Assembly (NCBI GenBank): GCA_009760855.2
Contig: WPIO01000009.1
Coordinates: forward strand, 1 to 62,000
Direction of reading: 5' to 3'
DNA: 62,000 nt
Source of the DNA: Cristatella mucedo
Lineage: Eukaryota > Bryozoa > Phylactolaemata > Cristatellidae
In this document: piece by piece, positions 11,851 to 25,060 of the stretch
Numbering within the stretch: position 1 is the stretch's first letter
Layout of the letters: every line of letters starts with the position of its first letter
Made by a program: the position numbers and the translations under genes
The notes under the pieces: generated by a model
The model's database searches: none
What the model was told of the DNA's origin: nothing
What the model saw: the letters and a program-made list of their open reading frames with translations, nothing else

Positions 11851-14800
11851 GCTAATGGTGCATAGATTTTAATTTATTTTAAACTAGGCATTTTAAAATG
11901 TCTTAAAATATGTCCAGATTTCCAGGGAATTTTAATGTTGTTTTTTAATTGAAAAGGTAAAATCGAATGTGATCACAGCAGCGCGTGCATCTTGGGCAAA
12001 GATAATGTGAGAAGCAAGATGCCATTGTATTTGACTCTTCTCAGCTCAAGTAAGTTCTTTCCCAGAAGCACGCGTTCACATTTATCGGTCTTTTGGCTGC
12101 TAAAGCCCACAGAAACTTCAGCAGCAAGAAAAGGAGGAAGGGAAGAACAAGGAGGAAGAAAATGACGGCACGAGCGACATTCAGAATCAATTCCAGCTTG
12201 CTGACAAGCCGGGAATATTTTGGATCAGTCGTTGGGGGTTGGAGTTGGAGGGGATTCCAATGGAGGAAGGCAACATCTCAATATAAAATTTCATTTAAAA
12301 TGCCGGCAATGTCCCCCTCTGCCCCCGAATAGAAAACGAAACACTACACATAGCTGAAAGCATCAAACGATTAGTTACAAAATGCCATGTTGGGTAACAA
12401 GACTTTGGCGCATTTTTTTACACGGGCTTTGGAGTGTGTGAGTAACTAACCAAGAAAAATTCTCTGCTAACCTAGTGTGCTTCTGCAAAGAAAGAGTAGT
12501 GTGCATGATGGCTGTTACAGCTTGTTGTATATATTTTTAAATGCCATTCCCTAAGTATTGCAACTAGATATCCTACATTCGATGTAGGTGACTGAGGAAT
12601 CCTAAAAAAAATGTCGTTAGTGCCTCTTTTTGGCTGTGCTTTTTTGCAACTGTTATTGCAAGAAGTCTTCCCTAAGATGTCTGCAGAGGCTTTTTGAATT
12701 GACTGATAGACTGTTTACTCCTGCTTTTTCTTGGTAGTGGGGAATACCAAGCCATGGTCTGTAGGAGTGGGATAAGGAATCTGTAGGAGTAGGCTATTAG
12801 TCACAAAGCTTGGCAAATCAGACCAAGGCATGAGCCTCATATCTGTTGATTGCTTGTTAAGCAACTTGATTCGTGTAAACTATTGATGTTTAATCAATGA
12901 CTTTCTGATCTTAGCTTGGCTATTACCCAAATCTCTGCAGGCTATGTGCTTCTGTTAGCATGTCTCCATGAGTTGCTGTGTTGCTTTTAATTTCGACCTT
13001 ACATTTTCTGGGTTATCATTTAAGTTTCCTATTCTGCTGTGGCTGTTGCTATCTACTGATCTTGTTTCTAAAGCCAGAATACATTGTGTGACTGGTGTCT
13101 ATCCGTGTACGATGTGCCAGCTGGGGTGCACAGAATTCATGCCAGCACTTGTTATGCTAGATGCTGCGAACGTGTGCATGCTGCCACGCAGCGATTATTG
13201 TTGCTCAGAGATGTTGCATGTGTATGCATGAGCTGATGTGCTTGTGTGTGTGTTTGTTTGTGAAGCCATATACTTAACCGCTATGCTCCCCTTGCCAAGC
13301 ACTGTGCATCAGAGTGCTTCCATTTCCTTCGAATTTTTATAGCCATCCTACAAGTTCTGAGGCCGAAATTTGATTCACCAGATACGATTCCACTGTCAAT
13401 TGGTAGTTGGTGATGTCTATGAGTTTTGCCGGTGGCGCTTGTTGTTTTTGCCCTTCAACCTTGCTGCCCTTCCTCTGGAAATATGGGTCGAGTCTTTTGC
13501 AGAGCAAACTTCCGATGGGTATGTGAGCTCCGATGTGCTGGTTAGCTAGGTGAGCAGATTTACTCTACTGGCTTGCAGGTCTGCTGAATCTGTTTAGGCT
13601 AGCAAAAGGTCATGGCAGCTGGCTGAAGCTTGTCTCCAGCCACCAAGCTATTATAAATGTTAGCCACTGCCCATGTAATGTGTTGCTGTTGGAGGGGTTG
13701 GCCAATCTAACTCGGGTACTTGTACCTCTGAAGTATTGTGGATTAATGCTACTTGTTGAATGTTCCCTCTCCGAGGTGCATCCATTCATTGTGGAGAGAT
13801 AGGAGCATTCATTGCATGGTTTTTGACACGCCCTCCTCATACCCGACTCGTGTTCCATTCACCTTCTAGGAGTGAGAATGTCCGATGGGCACCATTGGAA
13901 TTAGACCACTTGTCTTTGATTCTTCTTTGATTGCAATATGTTGTTTAAGACCGTTTTCGAATCTTGGTCAATGAGAAGTTGTAATGGATCCTTTGCATTT
14001 CATGACGGACGCACCGATGGCTCAGGATTGTTGCAAGTGAGGCAGTGAAGAGTCAGGAGTCTATTATGCACTGAAATTGGGTATGCCAGGCAACCTTCAT
14101 TTGGGCATTGACTTAAGCAGCTGTTTGTCAGGTCCCTTGCTTCAGAGCCAACAGGGACTTACCCCCCAACGGTTTTAGCAGCCCATGTGTGGTCATGAAG
14201 GATTTCTAGCTGCTCAGGCAATAGTAACAAAAACGTTATTATATCATGAGTTAAAGGCCTGTCAAGGTTTGCATTTTATCATCAAAGCAGCTACAAGCGT
14301 AGCAGATAGTGCAGTTGAGCTACTGAGGCATTTTATGTATCACACATTTTTTGCTTCGATTTTGTCTGCGAGCAGAGAAGTTCCTAAAGTAGGAGTTGGT
14401 TCCAAGGTTTTGTCCTTTACCTCAACTTGATAGGTACCAGCAGTGCAGCAAATCGTTATTGTAAGAAGTGGTATGCTTGAGTTGAATGATGGGCTAGTTC
14501 TTCATCCTGAACGATCGGCTGCTCTTCTGCTGTTATGAATAGCAGTGAGCTCGGTGTAGCTTACTGTTTATACTTCTAGGTTTTCACGGGGTGCTATGTT
14601 AGCAAACTACCATGTTTGGTCCGGAATTCCTTGGAAGAGATTTCCATTTTACTTATTTGAAATTAGTTTATAGACATACTTCAAATCACTTGACTGTTAG
14701 AGGTTGTTAAACAGTCATAAGAACATAGTTGTTATCTGTAATGTCATTGAGTGACTGGGCTTGAGCCTCACTTATACTGATGAGCTAGGCCTTAAAAGTA

Positions 14801-15607
14801 AGCTCAGGACATTAGCTGGTGTCTGGTGCCAGTCAGTAATAGACTGGCTTGTAGAGGACTGTAGCCAGTTCGAAGCAAAAGTACATTATTATTTCGAGAG
14901 TACATTGTTGTTGCGAACCCCCAAACCGAAAGGGTTTCCCCAGCAAGGCCGTCACTAGGCCACTGCTTGCATTGTCTTGAGAAAGTTTAGCTGGGTTGAT
15001 TTTTTGCCCGCTTAGCTGGGCATTGAGGTTTTGAGGTGCGTTCTGCTTTAAATATTCGTTGTATTTTACCAGCAATATTGTTCACATTTAATGTGTGTCG
15101 AGCCATCTTGTCTCGTGCAAGTCATCAAATAATCACTTCTGGCATCGATGGTCGTGGTGGAGGCTATAACTCTGTTGAGTCCCATCCGTCATCTAGGTGC
15201 ATTTCTGTACTCTTACCAGGATTTGAGTCTCGGCCAGGATAATCTGGATAGGGCAAATATTCTCAAGCTGAGAAAGACGAGACGTATGTTTAACTGTAGA
15301 GTCTTAATTGGTTTTTGGTAGCATTCCGATGCCTGAAGTTACTGTGCAAGCGTATTACTGCTGCTTCTAAAAGAAATGCTTCCTACTTCTATAGGACTAG
15401 AAGTGACTTTTTTGCTTCTTCTAGAAGTGCAACCGTGCTGTTCCTATAAACTTGTTGACTCTGGTCAGGGTCTGTCTGTGTTCACGGGACATTACTTGAG
15501 CATAAAATGGGGATTCTGCCTCTTGTACTCACTAGGCCATCGACTTTGAATTGATCTGCTTAGCTTTTATGCAAGACCGTACCTATGCTTTTGATGTATG
15601 TTTGCAG
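11851..15607 (+). other. AFTPH intron remainder, no certain feature
   Basis: A frame at 12113-12286 (QQEKEEGKNKEEEND...) and a Cys/His-rich frame at 13074-13231 were considered as exons and not accepted. A weak tRNA-like stretch with a B-box-like GGATTTGAGTC lies at about 15160-15240. Otherwise unremarkable. Confidence 0.3.
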
Positions 15608-15868
15608 AGAGCAGACAGTGGCCGTTCGCCTTTGGGTACAGAAAGCCCTAAGGAGCGACCAGGAGGGATGCTCATGCCCGTGATGCTGGCTCCCATACGT
15701 GCCCTTGGTAGTGATGGTAGTAGCAATGGAGGCAGCAGCAGCAGCAGTGGAGGAAGCAACAGCAGCAGCTGTGGCAGTGGGGCTGCTATCGGCAGCAATC
15801 GCATCGGCAGCGCACCCTCCCTCTTCACTGCGCTACCTCGTGGGGAGCAGCATTCGTCATCGGTTGAG
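15608..15868 (+). CDS. AFTPH: AFTPH exon, 87 codons
   Basis: The acceptor is ttgatgtatgtttgcag and the donor gag|gtgagt, both strong; the exon is phase 0 at both ends. The product begins RADSGRSPLGTESPKERP and continues GGMLMPVMLAPIRALGS, which I align with the hydrophobic PVIVPMYAA-like segment after the clathrin-binding domain of aftiphilin. A Gly/Ser run encoded by ggcagc/agcagc triplets follows, then SAPSLFTALPRGEQ. The triplet run may vary in length between alleles. Confidence 0.65.
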
Positions 15869-16200
15869 GTGAGTACATCCGGTCTGAGTTGGGCAGTTTA
15901 TTTTGTGCTGCACCCATGCCCATATATGCCAGTAGAGATATTGTGTGATTAGGGCCGGCTCATTCATGCGTGCCGAGATTTGTCTCAAGAGAGTATGGTG
16001 ACAGCTCCCTCTTGTGAGTGGTGAAACCAAGCTTAGCTGCCAGAGAGATGCTATGCTTGCATTCAAAACTCCCGTTCTGTTGGTCTGCTTACTGCAACTG
16101 CGTGATTCGGAAGATAAAAAGTTCAGCGCACTTTCCTCCTTTACTCTCTCCATCCTCTTTTTTCTGTCCTTCTCTCACTCACCGTCTGTCTCTCTCACAG

Positions 16201-16269
16201 AACTCATTGGAAACTCTAAATGCAGAGCTGATGTCTAGGAATGTTGGGCTTATGGTAGAAGGTGCCGTA
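16201..16269 (+). CDS. AFTPH: AFTPH exon, NSLETLNAELMSRN segment (3' edge uncertain)
   Basis: A very strong acceptor (ccgtctgtctctctcacag) ends at 16200. The phase-0 frame reads NSLETLNAELMSRNVGLM, a likely short amphipathic helix. Possible donors in phase 0 are atg|gtagaa after 16254 and gta|gtgaga after 16269. Unspliced, the frame stops at 16318-16320 and would give an alternative, shorter protein end, with an ATTAAA at 16346-16351. The chain of later exons favours splicing. Confidence 0.5.
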
Positions 16270-16361
16270 GTGAGACCACCGGCTAGAGTTAGCAATATGG
16301 CTGTCCTCTTTGACGGCTGACTTCTGAGCAGATCCGTTTAAAAGTATTAAAAACGAAAAAA

Positions 16362-16580
16362 GTGTAGCTGATTTAACAGCCTCATTTGTGTAGCGATGTA
16401 AGAGCCTTAACGGCAGTGTAGCTGATTTAACAGCCTCATTTGTGTAGCGATATAAGAACCTTAACGGCAATCACCCTGATTGCAGCGAGCAACAAAGGAT
16501 TGCCCACTGAAAGACTCAAATCCACGACCTGGGTCGTGAAGTGTGAGTGCCTTACCCATACGCAAAGGCCCCAAGGCAAT
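16362..16580 (-). mobile_element. SINE family 1 with duplicated tail
   Basis: Complement of the family seen at 35058-35235. The tail block (tagctgatttaacagcct ... gagccttaacggca) is present twice, starting at 16362 and 16416 (period 54). The tRNA-like head lies towards 16580, with a degenerate B box (tcaaatccacg). It starts 42 bp after the stop that would end an unspliced 16201 exon. Confidence 0.75.
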
Positions 16581-17634
16581 CTACAACGTGCCTTCATCAT
16601 CTGCGTTTTTTCTAGGATTGGGGCTTCTCACCGCAGTGACGCTAACCATAACCGGGCGGTTCCCATTGCTAATGTGGCAAGACAGTAACAACATTTCAAA
16701 GTGTTCAAAAAATGATGTTGCCTGGGTCGGCGAAATACATCATCACCTGAGAATTTTACTTCAAAGGCTAGCTAGGGTCTTATCAGCACCCTGGTTCTCA
16801 ATAGCTTATGCTGTGTTTTAGTGCTTCAGGATGATTGATGAAAACGAGAGGTTATCGAAAGAGCCAATTTTATTTTTCACACCTAACATGCGGCTCACTG
16901 TCTAGATTCTGAGTGGCCGTTCTATAGAACCAAGCAAGTTCATTTACTCCCTCTTTAGTCTTTCCATAGTTACTTAATACACTGAGCCGTAAACCCTGTT
17001 GTGCCTAGCATAATAGCTCACAAATACTCGTAAAGTGTCTTCAGGCTTTAAATTATAAGATGTGATCCATATCAGCTATAGTGTCACAACAATTTTGGTT
17101 CGATCGGGAAAAGATGCCAGCAAGCCTCTACAGACAGACTTAACTATCAATGCAAGAATGATTCTTAAATCCCAGACTTTTTGCCATGCGTCCCAGCTTT
17201 TTAAAACTCTTAGATTTCTGTTCGAGCAGTCGGTGCACTTTGCAATCTTTCCCTGTTCTACATATGCCCACCGCGACTAACCTGTAGCTCCTGCACAGAT
17301 TTGAGACTTGTTATAGCAGTGCTAGCCACCTCGTAGTCACCAGTCGTCATAAGTTGTTTTGATTAAGGGCTGTGGATAGTTTTGCTCAGTATATATGAGA
17401 CTGCATAGCTCACTTCCACAGTTCTTATTCGACGGTACTGTCTCTTTTCTTCTGCTTTTCACTACCCATGCAACTATAAGTCGTGCAGCTTATACGCTCT
17501 CTGGTCGCCAAGCACAGCAGGTGTCATGGCTCTACTTAGAGCCCAAATTTGCAATTCTAAAGATACACATTCGGTTCATTCATTTGGTAAATATGCATGC
17601 TGTTTACCGGGATTCGGCTTAAATATAAATATAT

Positions 17635-17771
17635 AATTCATTTATATAGCGCCCCAAGAGAACTTCATCTCTATTCAGGCGCTTCACATATGCCTCGGGC
17701 TCGAGCCCACGACCTCAGTCAGACCTTGGTCGGTGCGAGCACCTTAACCACTAGACCAAACCAGCTCGGCG
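17635..17771 (-). mobile_element. SINE family 2 (tRNA head, L2-like tail)
   Basis: On the - strand: GAGCTGGTTTGGTCTAGTGG, an A-box region as in tRNAs, then the B box GGGCTCGAGCCC, then the tail GCGCCTGAATAGAGATG... GCGCTATATAAATGAAT. A nearly complete reference copy. Confidence 0.85.
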
Positions 17772-17825
17772 CTTGTGCGCTTTAAAGCTTAGGCTTTAGA
17801 GCCTTGCGCTGAACGCCATAGGGGG

Positions 17826-17905
17826 AGCAGTCTGGTTAGCTCAATCGTTAGTGCACTGGACCGGTAGCCAAGTGATTACGGGATCATTCCCCACTCATTG
17901 CGAAA
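17826..17905 (+). mobile_element. tRNA-like SINE head, degenerate
   Basis: TGGTTAGCTCAATCGTTAGTG resembles an A box, and GGATCATTCCC, 32 bases further on, a B box. No matching tail is seen. It could be an old SINE or a tRNA pseudogene. Confidence 0.35.
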
Positions 17906-18524
17906 TGTTTGTTGTTGCTTTCAGTCCCATGGCAGACGGCCCTCAGTTGCTCTGTATTTCAGAATTCTGCACTTTCTTTTCAGCTGACTCCTGCCACTGT
18001 GTCTGCTGCTTCTCACTTAATGCCTGCAGTTATCAGCATTGGCTACTGATTCCTCACCGAAGGCAGTGTACACTTTGAGGTTTCAATAGCAGCCTCTTGA
18101 ACAAAGCAACCACTTAAGTCTCAATGGCTGTATGGCAGTTGCAGATGGAAAGACCTACAGTGCTGATGCAAAAACTTCGTGTACCCTGGGAGTCTGAAAA
18201 CAAATCCCGAATGTTTCAATGTTTTACAAAATCATTGCTGAAGCATATTGTCACAAGTTAGTATTATTATGAGGTAGCAATACGTGTTGCACATTGTGCA
18301 TGCTGCCTCCTTGGTTAGCCTTACTAGGTATGAAAAGCCTGGAGCATTAACTTGTTAGGTGGTTTCTAGTGGGTTTGGAAACAATTGCAGTTTTCGAAGG
18401 ATAGTTTTTGGCAGCACCATCAGAACGCGGCAACGTAAACATTTTTGGATGTGCCATGTAGCCCCCTCTCAAAAAAATGCATCAATTGACTGTATTGGCT
18501 CTTCTTTAGGAATGCAAAAGGTTT

Positions 18525-18712
18525 TATAATAATAATAATAATTCATTTATATAGTGCATTTATATAGTATTTATATTATATTTATATAGTGCCCTAAGAG
18601 AACTGAATCACTATTCAGGCGCTTCACATATGCCACGGGGCTCGAGCCCACGACCTCGGCCAGACCTTGGTCGGGGCGGGCACCTTAACCACTGGACCAA
18701 ACCAGCTCGGCG
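18525..18712 (-). mobile_element. SINE family 2
   Basis: Same head (ccaaaccagctcgg), B box and tail as 17635-17771. It ends in (ATT)n, and part of the tail (tttatatagt) is repeated several times at 18545-18590. Confidence 0.85.
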
Positions 18713-19344
18713 GATACATCCGGTATTGCAAATGTGCTGACGTAATCCAGACTTATTTCGAGGCTATGCACGAAATCCACTGTGTAGTTAGAGCAAGTAA
18801 TCAATCAATAAACTACATTTCTTATTAAAAATGTGCTTGGGAACCATATCAAACTGTTTTATAAGTCTTACTAAATGGCCGAGCTGCCTAGACCATGGTG
18901 GTCTGCATGTATGAAAGTTTCGATTGAGATTGTGAGAATGTAGTTCAGTTTAGTACCTACATTTGGCAAACCGAGAGTTAAGACCTAGGAAATATTTTAA
19001 AGGAATTTTGTAATCCCTTGTTCATCAGAAAATGCTGTTGAATGGTTTTCCTTTCTATAACGCCCTCGAAAAGATGGTGTACAAACTAACTAGGAATACT
19101 AATCCGAGTTTTAAAAAGCATATACAAGTCGGGATACTCCATTGATTGGCATTCAGGGAGTATATATAAATCACCATCAAGTGTCCATCAACTGGCATAC
19201 GGAGATTATTGTAGGACTTACCAACCCAAAGTAGCAATCCTTGTGGTGATTTAGTCGATCCTTTTCTAGCTTTTAAGAGGCAAGAAAGACACATTTAGAG
19301 TCCATCTCTAAGGTAACATCCTCTCTGGAGTCTTTAACTTATTA
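18713..19344 (+). other. AFTPH intron, no feature
   Basis: Nothing recognised between the SINE and the next LINE. Confidence 0.3.
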
Positions 19345-21010
19345 TGTTAGTTTGTTTACCTCTATGTACACCTTCAAGCCTTCCACTGCTGCCTTCTTCT
19401 CGGAGTTTACCTTCCAATCTAAGAAGACTTCCAGCCCTTTAGAGCCCACACCTATTGCTCTCCTTCTGAAATGCTTGGATTTGCTGCTGCCCTGCTTGAC
19501 TGAACTAGTAAACTTGTTCATTGCCTCGGGTTTTGTCCCATCATCTTTCAAATAGGCCATTCTAAGGACACTCCTTAAGAAGTCAACACTAGACCAGGAG
19601 AACTTTGGCAACTTATAGCAAACTCTTATTGCTGCTCTGATCAAAACACTGAATAAGTAATGTCAGACTAGTTTAATACTTATATACAAACTTAATATCA
19701 AACCCATCAAGCAAGTTCCAGTCAGTTTTTAGAGCCAATCACTCTATTTAGTCAGCACTGCTGCAAATATATAATGACTTTCTCAGAAGTGCTTACTTAT
19801 GTATTGTCTCATACTAATTCTGTCAGAGCTCTCGGGAAATTTTGACAACGTTGACTTCTTTTTTTAGCACCTGTCGTCTCGCCTAGGCATAACAGGCACT
19901 GTGCTCCAATGGTTTAGGTCTTAGCTCAGTCGAAGAATTCATGAATTTTTTGTGCCGATGCCACACGGTCATCCAGTGAGCCATCAAAGTATAGTATGCC
20001 CTAAGGATCCATTTTAGATCCACTTCTAATCACAATTTTTACTTTCCCACTTACCGAACTGTAATCGCCAAGCACAGTTATTGAGGATTTCATTTTTATG
20101 CAGGTGACACGCAGCAGTACTCGTGCTTGATCCTTTACCATTTTCAGGCATCGCAAACTAGCACCTTAACGGCATGTACTGCTGACATATGCAGTTGGAT
20201 GGGAGCAAACTATATAAATTTAATAGCCACAAAACCAACTTGCTAGCTATTGGCAAACCAAGTGTTACTCAGAAACTTTGGAAGACCAGCTCTTCAAATT
20301 GACTTGACTTGCATATCTCTCGTAGCCTCTTCACCGAATCTGGGTGTCCTCTTCAAACATGACTCTTTACTGGATGAGTGTATCAGCTTTGCAGTCAGGT
20401 CCGCATACTCTCACCTATGTAGTATTGCAAAAATATGGGCTTGCTTAGATACAGACACACAATCAAGCTGATTCATACAATTGTGACATCTTGACTACGC
20501 CTCTGCAACTTATTAGTTGTTCTTCCTATCTCGGTGGTAAGATGCTTACATTTGGTGCAAAACTGGGCTGCTAGGTTTGTCTGTCGTAAGTGCCTCAATA
20601 GCCTCATTACACCTCTGCTCACAATTCTACTCTTGCTCCATATTAAGCAGCTTATCGACTTCAACATTCTTCTACTCGCCTTGAGTTCCCGCCATTCTCT
20701 GGCTGAGGTCTATTCATCTGATTTAGTTTCCCACCAGCCCTCCCCTCCCCCACTTCGCACGCTTTGCTCTTTTGACTTCGGTCGATTGGTTGTGCCCCTA
20801 TCTAACTTCACATCTCTGGAGGACCTTGTCGTCAATGGCTATGCTTCTCAAGCGTCAAACTCACTCCTGAAGGACATTACATCATCTCCTGATTTGACAA
20901 CTTTCAAAAAGATGCTAAAACCCTACTTTTCCACACAGCCTCTGCTCCATCCTAGTGAATTGTCCTACCATGTGGTTGTGCGTTACAAAACTGTGCACGT
21001 CGGTACTAAA
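19345..21010 (+). mobile_element. L2-like LINE, reverse-transcriptase region, degenerate
   Basis: Frame fragments in the right order: KPSTAAF ... PTPIALLLKCLDLLLP (19373-19555), RLGITGTVLQWF (about 19868), the catalytic box altered to YAGD (about 20097), NLGVLFKHDSLLD (about 20340), and the C-terminal block with QNWAARFVCRK and SSPDLTTFKKMLK (20534-20940). Several frameshifts and stops; inactive. No clear family tail follows. Confidence 0.8.
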
Positions 21011-22750
21011 GGTAAGAGTGGCATGCTATTACATAACGTTCCAGTGAACTTTTTATATTTTCCTGTGTGCTTTGCTGACCTGTGCACGATAAAGTGCATT
21101 TTAATGACTGAGGATCCTACTAACCATCGGCCGTGAGTGCCTTCTTATGTGCTTTTGCATGCTTGTGTGAGCAGCATGAGACTTAGCTTGTCATTAACTC
21201 TTGATTAGTGATTCTCTTGCACCGTGATGGAAAGCACCTGAATATAGATTCTCTTCTCTTAGGGTGCCAACAAAAGACTTTTTTATTATTACTGCTTCAT
21301 TGATTTATTTCATCACTTCCAACTATTTCAGGCTTGCTGCTGTATATGCTCAACGTATCATGCTTCAAAACCTTAATGATGGCTAAGAAGATGCCCAACA
21401 CTGTTGTTGAGATAATTTTTTTCAAAGAGGTGGATACTTGGTGCATCTAGTAAATCTTACTTCGCAGTCTCACTCAGACAGTGCACCAAAATAATATCCT
21501 TTGCAAATGGTGACTATGTCTGAAGCTAGAAATATCTCCGGATGCTGCAAAACAGGGTAACTTTGCTTGCTTTTGCACCTGGAAAGGACATGTAGGTCTT
21601 TGCATGCACGATTTGTTATAAATATGGCTGATTCTAAATCCTGTCTTCTGGTGAAGTTTTTGTTAGCTAGTAGTCCATAAAATACTGAAATATTTTGATC
21701 CCCAGGATGCAAAAAGTTGTTGTGCCAGCACTCACACTTAGTCCTATAGGAGGCTAAGCGAGCAAGCACATTCTTGCCTAGCCGTTTTGATTATGTAGTG
21801 ACTGTGCCTCGTCCAACTAATCTGTGTTTAGTCTTTAGTAGGAGCCTAGCACTCAATATAGGTGGTGGTTAAGAACAGTTATGGCATGCTGTTAGGTGAG
21901 AATACGCTAGCAACCCTCCACATTTAGCTCGGGGACATGATCTCGAGAGCTACTTAGCCAAGGATTGTCTGGTATGTGGCCTTAAATGTGCTTGAAAAAG
22001 TAGTAGTTGGTTATTTTGTAATCGTTTGACGTCTCTCCAGATCCCTTATCCTATACCCCAGTTTGTGCGCCCTGCTGAACTAATTGCCACTATAGAATCG
22101 TAGTTTTCTTATGCATTCCACGTGGAAATGTAGCCCAAGATAAACTAATAAGTACATGTGGATCGTATATGTTAGTATGCTAAGGTTGTATAGCTGAGCT
22201 TATGATCCATGCACCGAATTTGTTCAGTGACCCATAGCATTCTAGACTATGAGCATAAACCTGATCTGCAGCATCTCAATGTTCTGTATAAACCGTCAAT
22301 GTTTCATCCCATAAGTATTCCTGCACCATCAAAATCGATGTTTCCTACCAATTAAGCAATGCAGGAGAAATGCCTCTTAAGCATGCAAGTATAAATAATA
22401 ACTCGTTACTTATTTTGATGTCAAACCAAGGCAAACTGAATCTGTGACGTCCGAAAAGAAAAAATCAGGAAAATGTGGCAGTTCTGACGTAACAATGACC
22501 AACAACCCAGACTTGGACACCGTCAAGGAATTGGGATCTTCAGGATCCATGGTTGCCATATCAATCGACAATAATTTGTGAGGGCCAAAAGACATTTTGT
22601 CCTCTGTCCATTTGATCGAATCCCTATCTAAGCACCTAAAAAACTAGTAATCTCGTGTTCTTTGGATCCCAATATGATTTCTACACGAAGACTGAGCAGG
22701 TGTTACGCTGGAGATTTCTATAGTGCAATCAAAGCCTAAGCGACAAAAGT
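21011..22750 (+). other. AFTPH intron, no certain feature
   Basis: AT-rich. A good acceptor at 21331 (acttccaactatttcag) opens a frame of about 35 codons without a convincing donor. Not called. Confidence 0.3.
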
Positions 22751-22752
22751 AT

Positions 22753-22880
22753 AATTAGTTTGTATAGTAGCCTCAGAGAACTTGATCTCTATCCAGGCGC
22801 TTTACATATGCTGCCTGGCTTGAGCACACGACCTTGGTCCTATAAGGCAGGCACCTTATGCCTGAGCTAAACCGAGACAA
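22753..22880 (-). mobile_element. SINE family 2, diverged
   Basis: The tail (tcagagaacttgatctctatccaggcgcttta) and the head (gcaccttatgcctgagctaaacc) are recognisable; the B box has decayed. Confidence 0.7.
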
Positions 22881-23159
22881 CAGCAGCAGAGAAGATTAAT
22901 TGTGCATGGATTGTGGAAGTGATTCCACAGTCTTGCTCATATATGAGTTCTGCTGTCGAGGACCTGCAGAACGAAAGCGTTAGCCATCAAAAGTCTTTTA
23001 GTGAAAGGAGCGCACAGCTAATTTAATGTCCCGAGATTACCTGTGGCCCCGAATAGGCTGAAATGTGTGCACCAGTTGAGCGGTCGTGATGCTCGACAAG
23101 GAATGATCCCTCGTGAGTTACATTGCACAATTGATCCTTGTAAGGGCATCATTGATAAC

Positions 23160-25060
23160 TCCAGCTTGTGCTCCAGTCTTCCCTACAAGATCCCGGCGAT
23201 CCTTGTGGTGATCTAGCTCGTCGTTTTTCTCTCTTCTCGGGAAGCAAAATAGACAAGGCGAGAGAGTCCATCACCTCTGTAACAAACATCCCTGCTAGAG
23301 TCTTCATTCTACGTTCCCAGCCCTACCTCTTCAATATCCCACATCAAGCTTTCCACTGCTGACCTCATCTTGAAGCTCATCTTCCTATCAAAGAAAGTAT
23401 AAAGTAAAAGTGCAATTCATTTGTATAGCGCCCTAAGAGAACTTATTCTCCATCCAGGGGCTTCACATATGCAGCAAGGCTCAAGCTCACAATCTCGGCG
23501 GTCAAAAGTGAGCGCATTAACCCCTGGGCTAAACCAGGGCAAGATTACTATCGCTCTTGACCCGCACCTATCGTCCTTCTGAGATGCCTCGATTTGCTGT
23601 CGTTGATTGTAACTAATGTAAGAAATTAGTCCTTAGCCTCACGTTTTAGTCCTTTTGTCTTTAAATGATGCTGTTATCAGGCTGCCAACGCTAAACCAAG
23701 AGAATAACTTCTGCCCAACCTCCCTCTTGTCATTTCTATCAGACGAATCTATGTGGCTATCTATCAGCAAGTAGTGGTAGACTAGTTATAACTCTTTATT
23801 AAAACATGAACCTTAGCAAGTATGTTCCAGTTAGGATTGAGAGCAAATCACTACCAGCACTAGTCAGCACTACTGCAAGCCTGTAACCGTATTCTTATGA
23901 ATTCTGACTTTATTAGAGTCTGTACAAGTTCTAATGAATCTTGTTTGGCATTGATACAGTTAATCATCAAGTCCTCACGTGCCTATTATCTTATCTAGGC
24001 ATCACTGATACTGTGCTACAACGGTTTAGGTCTCATCTTTGTGGGAGATTTCAGACCATGGATGTCAATGGCCACTGATCTCTACGATATGGGCTATGCC
24101 AGTGATCTGTTCTAGGTCTACTACTCTTTCCGAAATATTTACTCGTCTGCTTGCCTATGGAATCAGCAGACGCAATCCATGCTTTGTTTCTATGCTAATG
24201 ATGCATAGCTATACTTGTGCTTTGTTTCCTACCTGCCTTACTCTCAACTCACTTTTAGTTTGTATTGCTATCACTTTCACTTGCATGACAGCTTAAATTT
24301 CTCAAATAATAACAGTAGGACGAAGTTAATAGCTATGAGAAAACACTTAGTGTCACTTACAAATGGGAAACCTTAGTCCGCACTGGGCTGGACCAACCAA
24401 GAACCTTTGTGTCCCCCAGTAGCCTCTGCACGAATTCAGGGCGTCCCATTCCAAAATGACCTTTCACTAGATTACCGGATGATACCCACAATCAAGTCTG
24501 CCTATTTGCAGGTACTAAACATGGCTAAACAAAAAATTCTGACATTTAGATAAGGCACCACAGCCAACTTATGCTCTTCATTTGTGACATCCCTTTTATA
24601 CCACTGTAACTCACTATTTTCAGGTCTTGCTGCCTGTGCAGTAGGATACTTGTAGATGATGCACTACTCTGTGGCCAGGCATGTCTGTCATGAACGTTGC
24701 AAATGCCACATTAACTGCTTCACTGCAACCTGTATTGGCTCTCCCTTCATCGACTTCTCAAGTCACTCGGTTTTAGGTCCTTTCACTCTCTTGCTTCCAT
24801 ACCTGATACACTTACTCTAGGGGCATCCCTGTGTACCAAACCATCTGACTTGGGACGTTTAGCTGTTAGCCTATCCAGCCTCAATCTTATAGAGACCATG
24901 CCTTTGGTTTCTATGCCCACAAAGCCCGGAACTTTCTGCCGACTGACATCACGAGATATCCTGACTTTACGGCATTTGCAGCTAAGCAAAACTGAGCTGT
25001 TCCTCGTACCATATACTCCACCCATGAGGACAGTTCTTTTTACGTGTGCATTCTGAAATT
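23160..25060 (+). mobile_element. L2-like LINE, degenerate, interrupted by a SINE
   Basis: Reverse-transcriptase pieces: the upstream part at 23168-23400, then after the SINE the homologue of PTPIALLLKCLD at about 23565, GITDTVLQRF at about 24002, LLVCIAIT-type decayed palm sequence, and a C-terminal block near 24590-25020. Very many stops. Confidence 0.7.
23408..23542 (-). mobile_element. SINE family 2 nested in an L2-like LINE
   Basis: Tail ttgtatagcgccctaagagaac and head cccctgggctaaaccagggc. The host L2 sequence resumes right after it, so this SINE inserted after the LINE copy had arrived. Confidence 0.8.

Noticed and set aside
12113-12286. Frame QQEKEEGKNKEEEND... as an AFTPH exon
   Set aside because: Starts in a fitting phase after cccacag, but there is no usable donor before its stop and the pyrimidine tract is weak.
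13074-13231. Cys/His-rich frame (CDWCL ... IHASTC) resembling the CxxC / HASC pattern of the gamma-synergin C-terminus
   Set aside because: Only possible in a phase that does not match the neighbouring exons, with no good donor; the resemblance is short.
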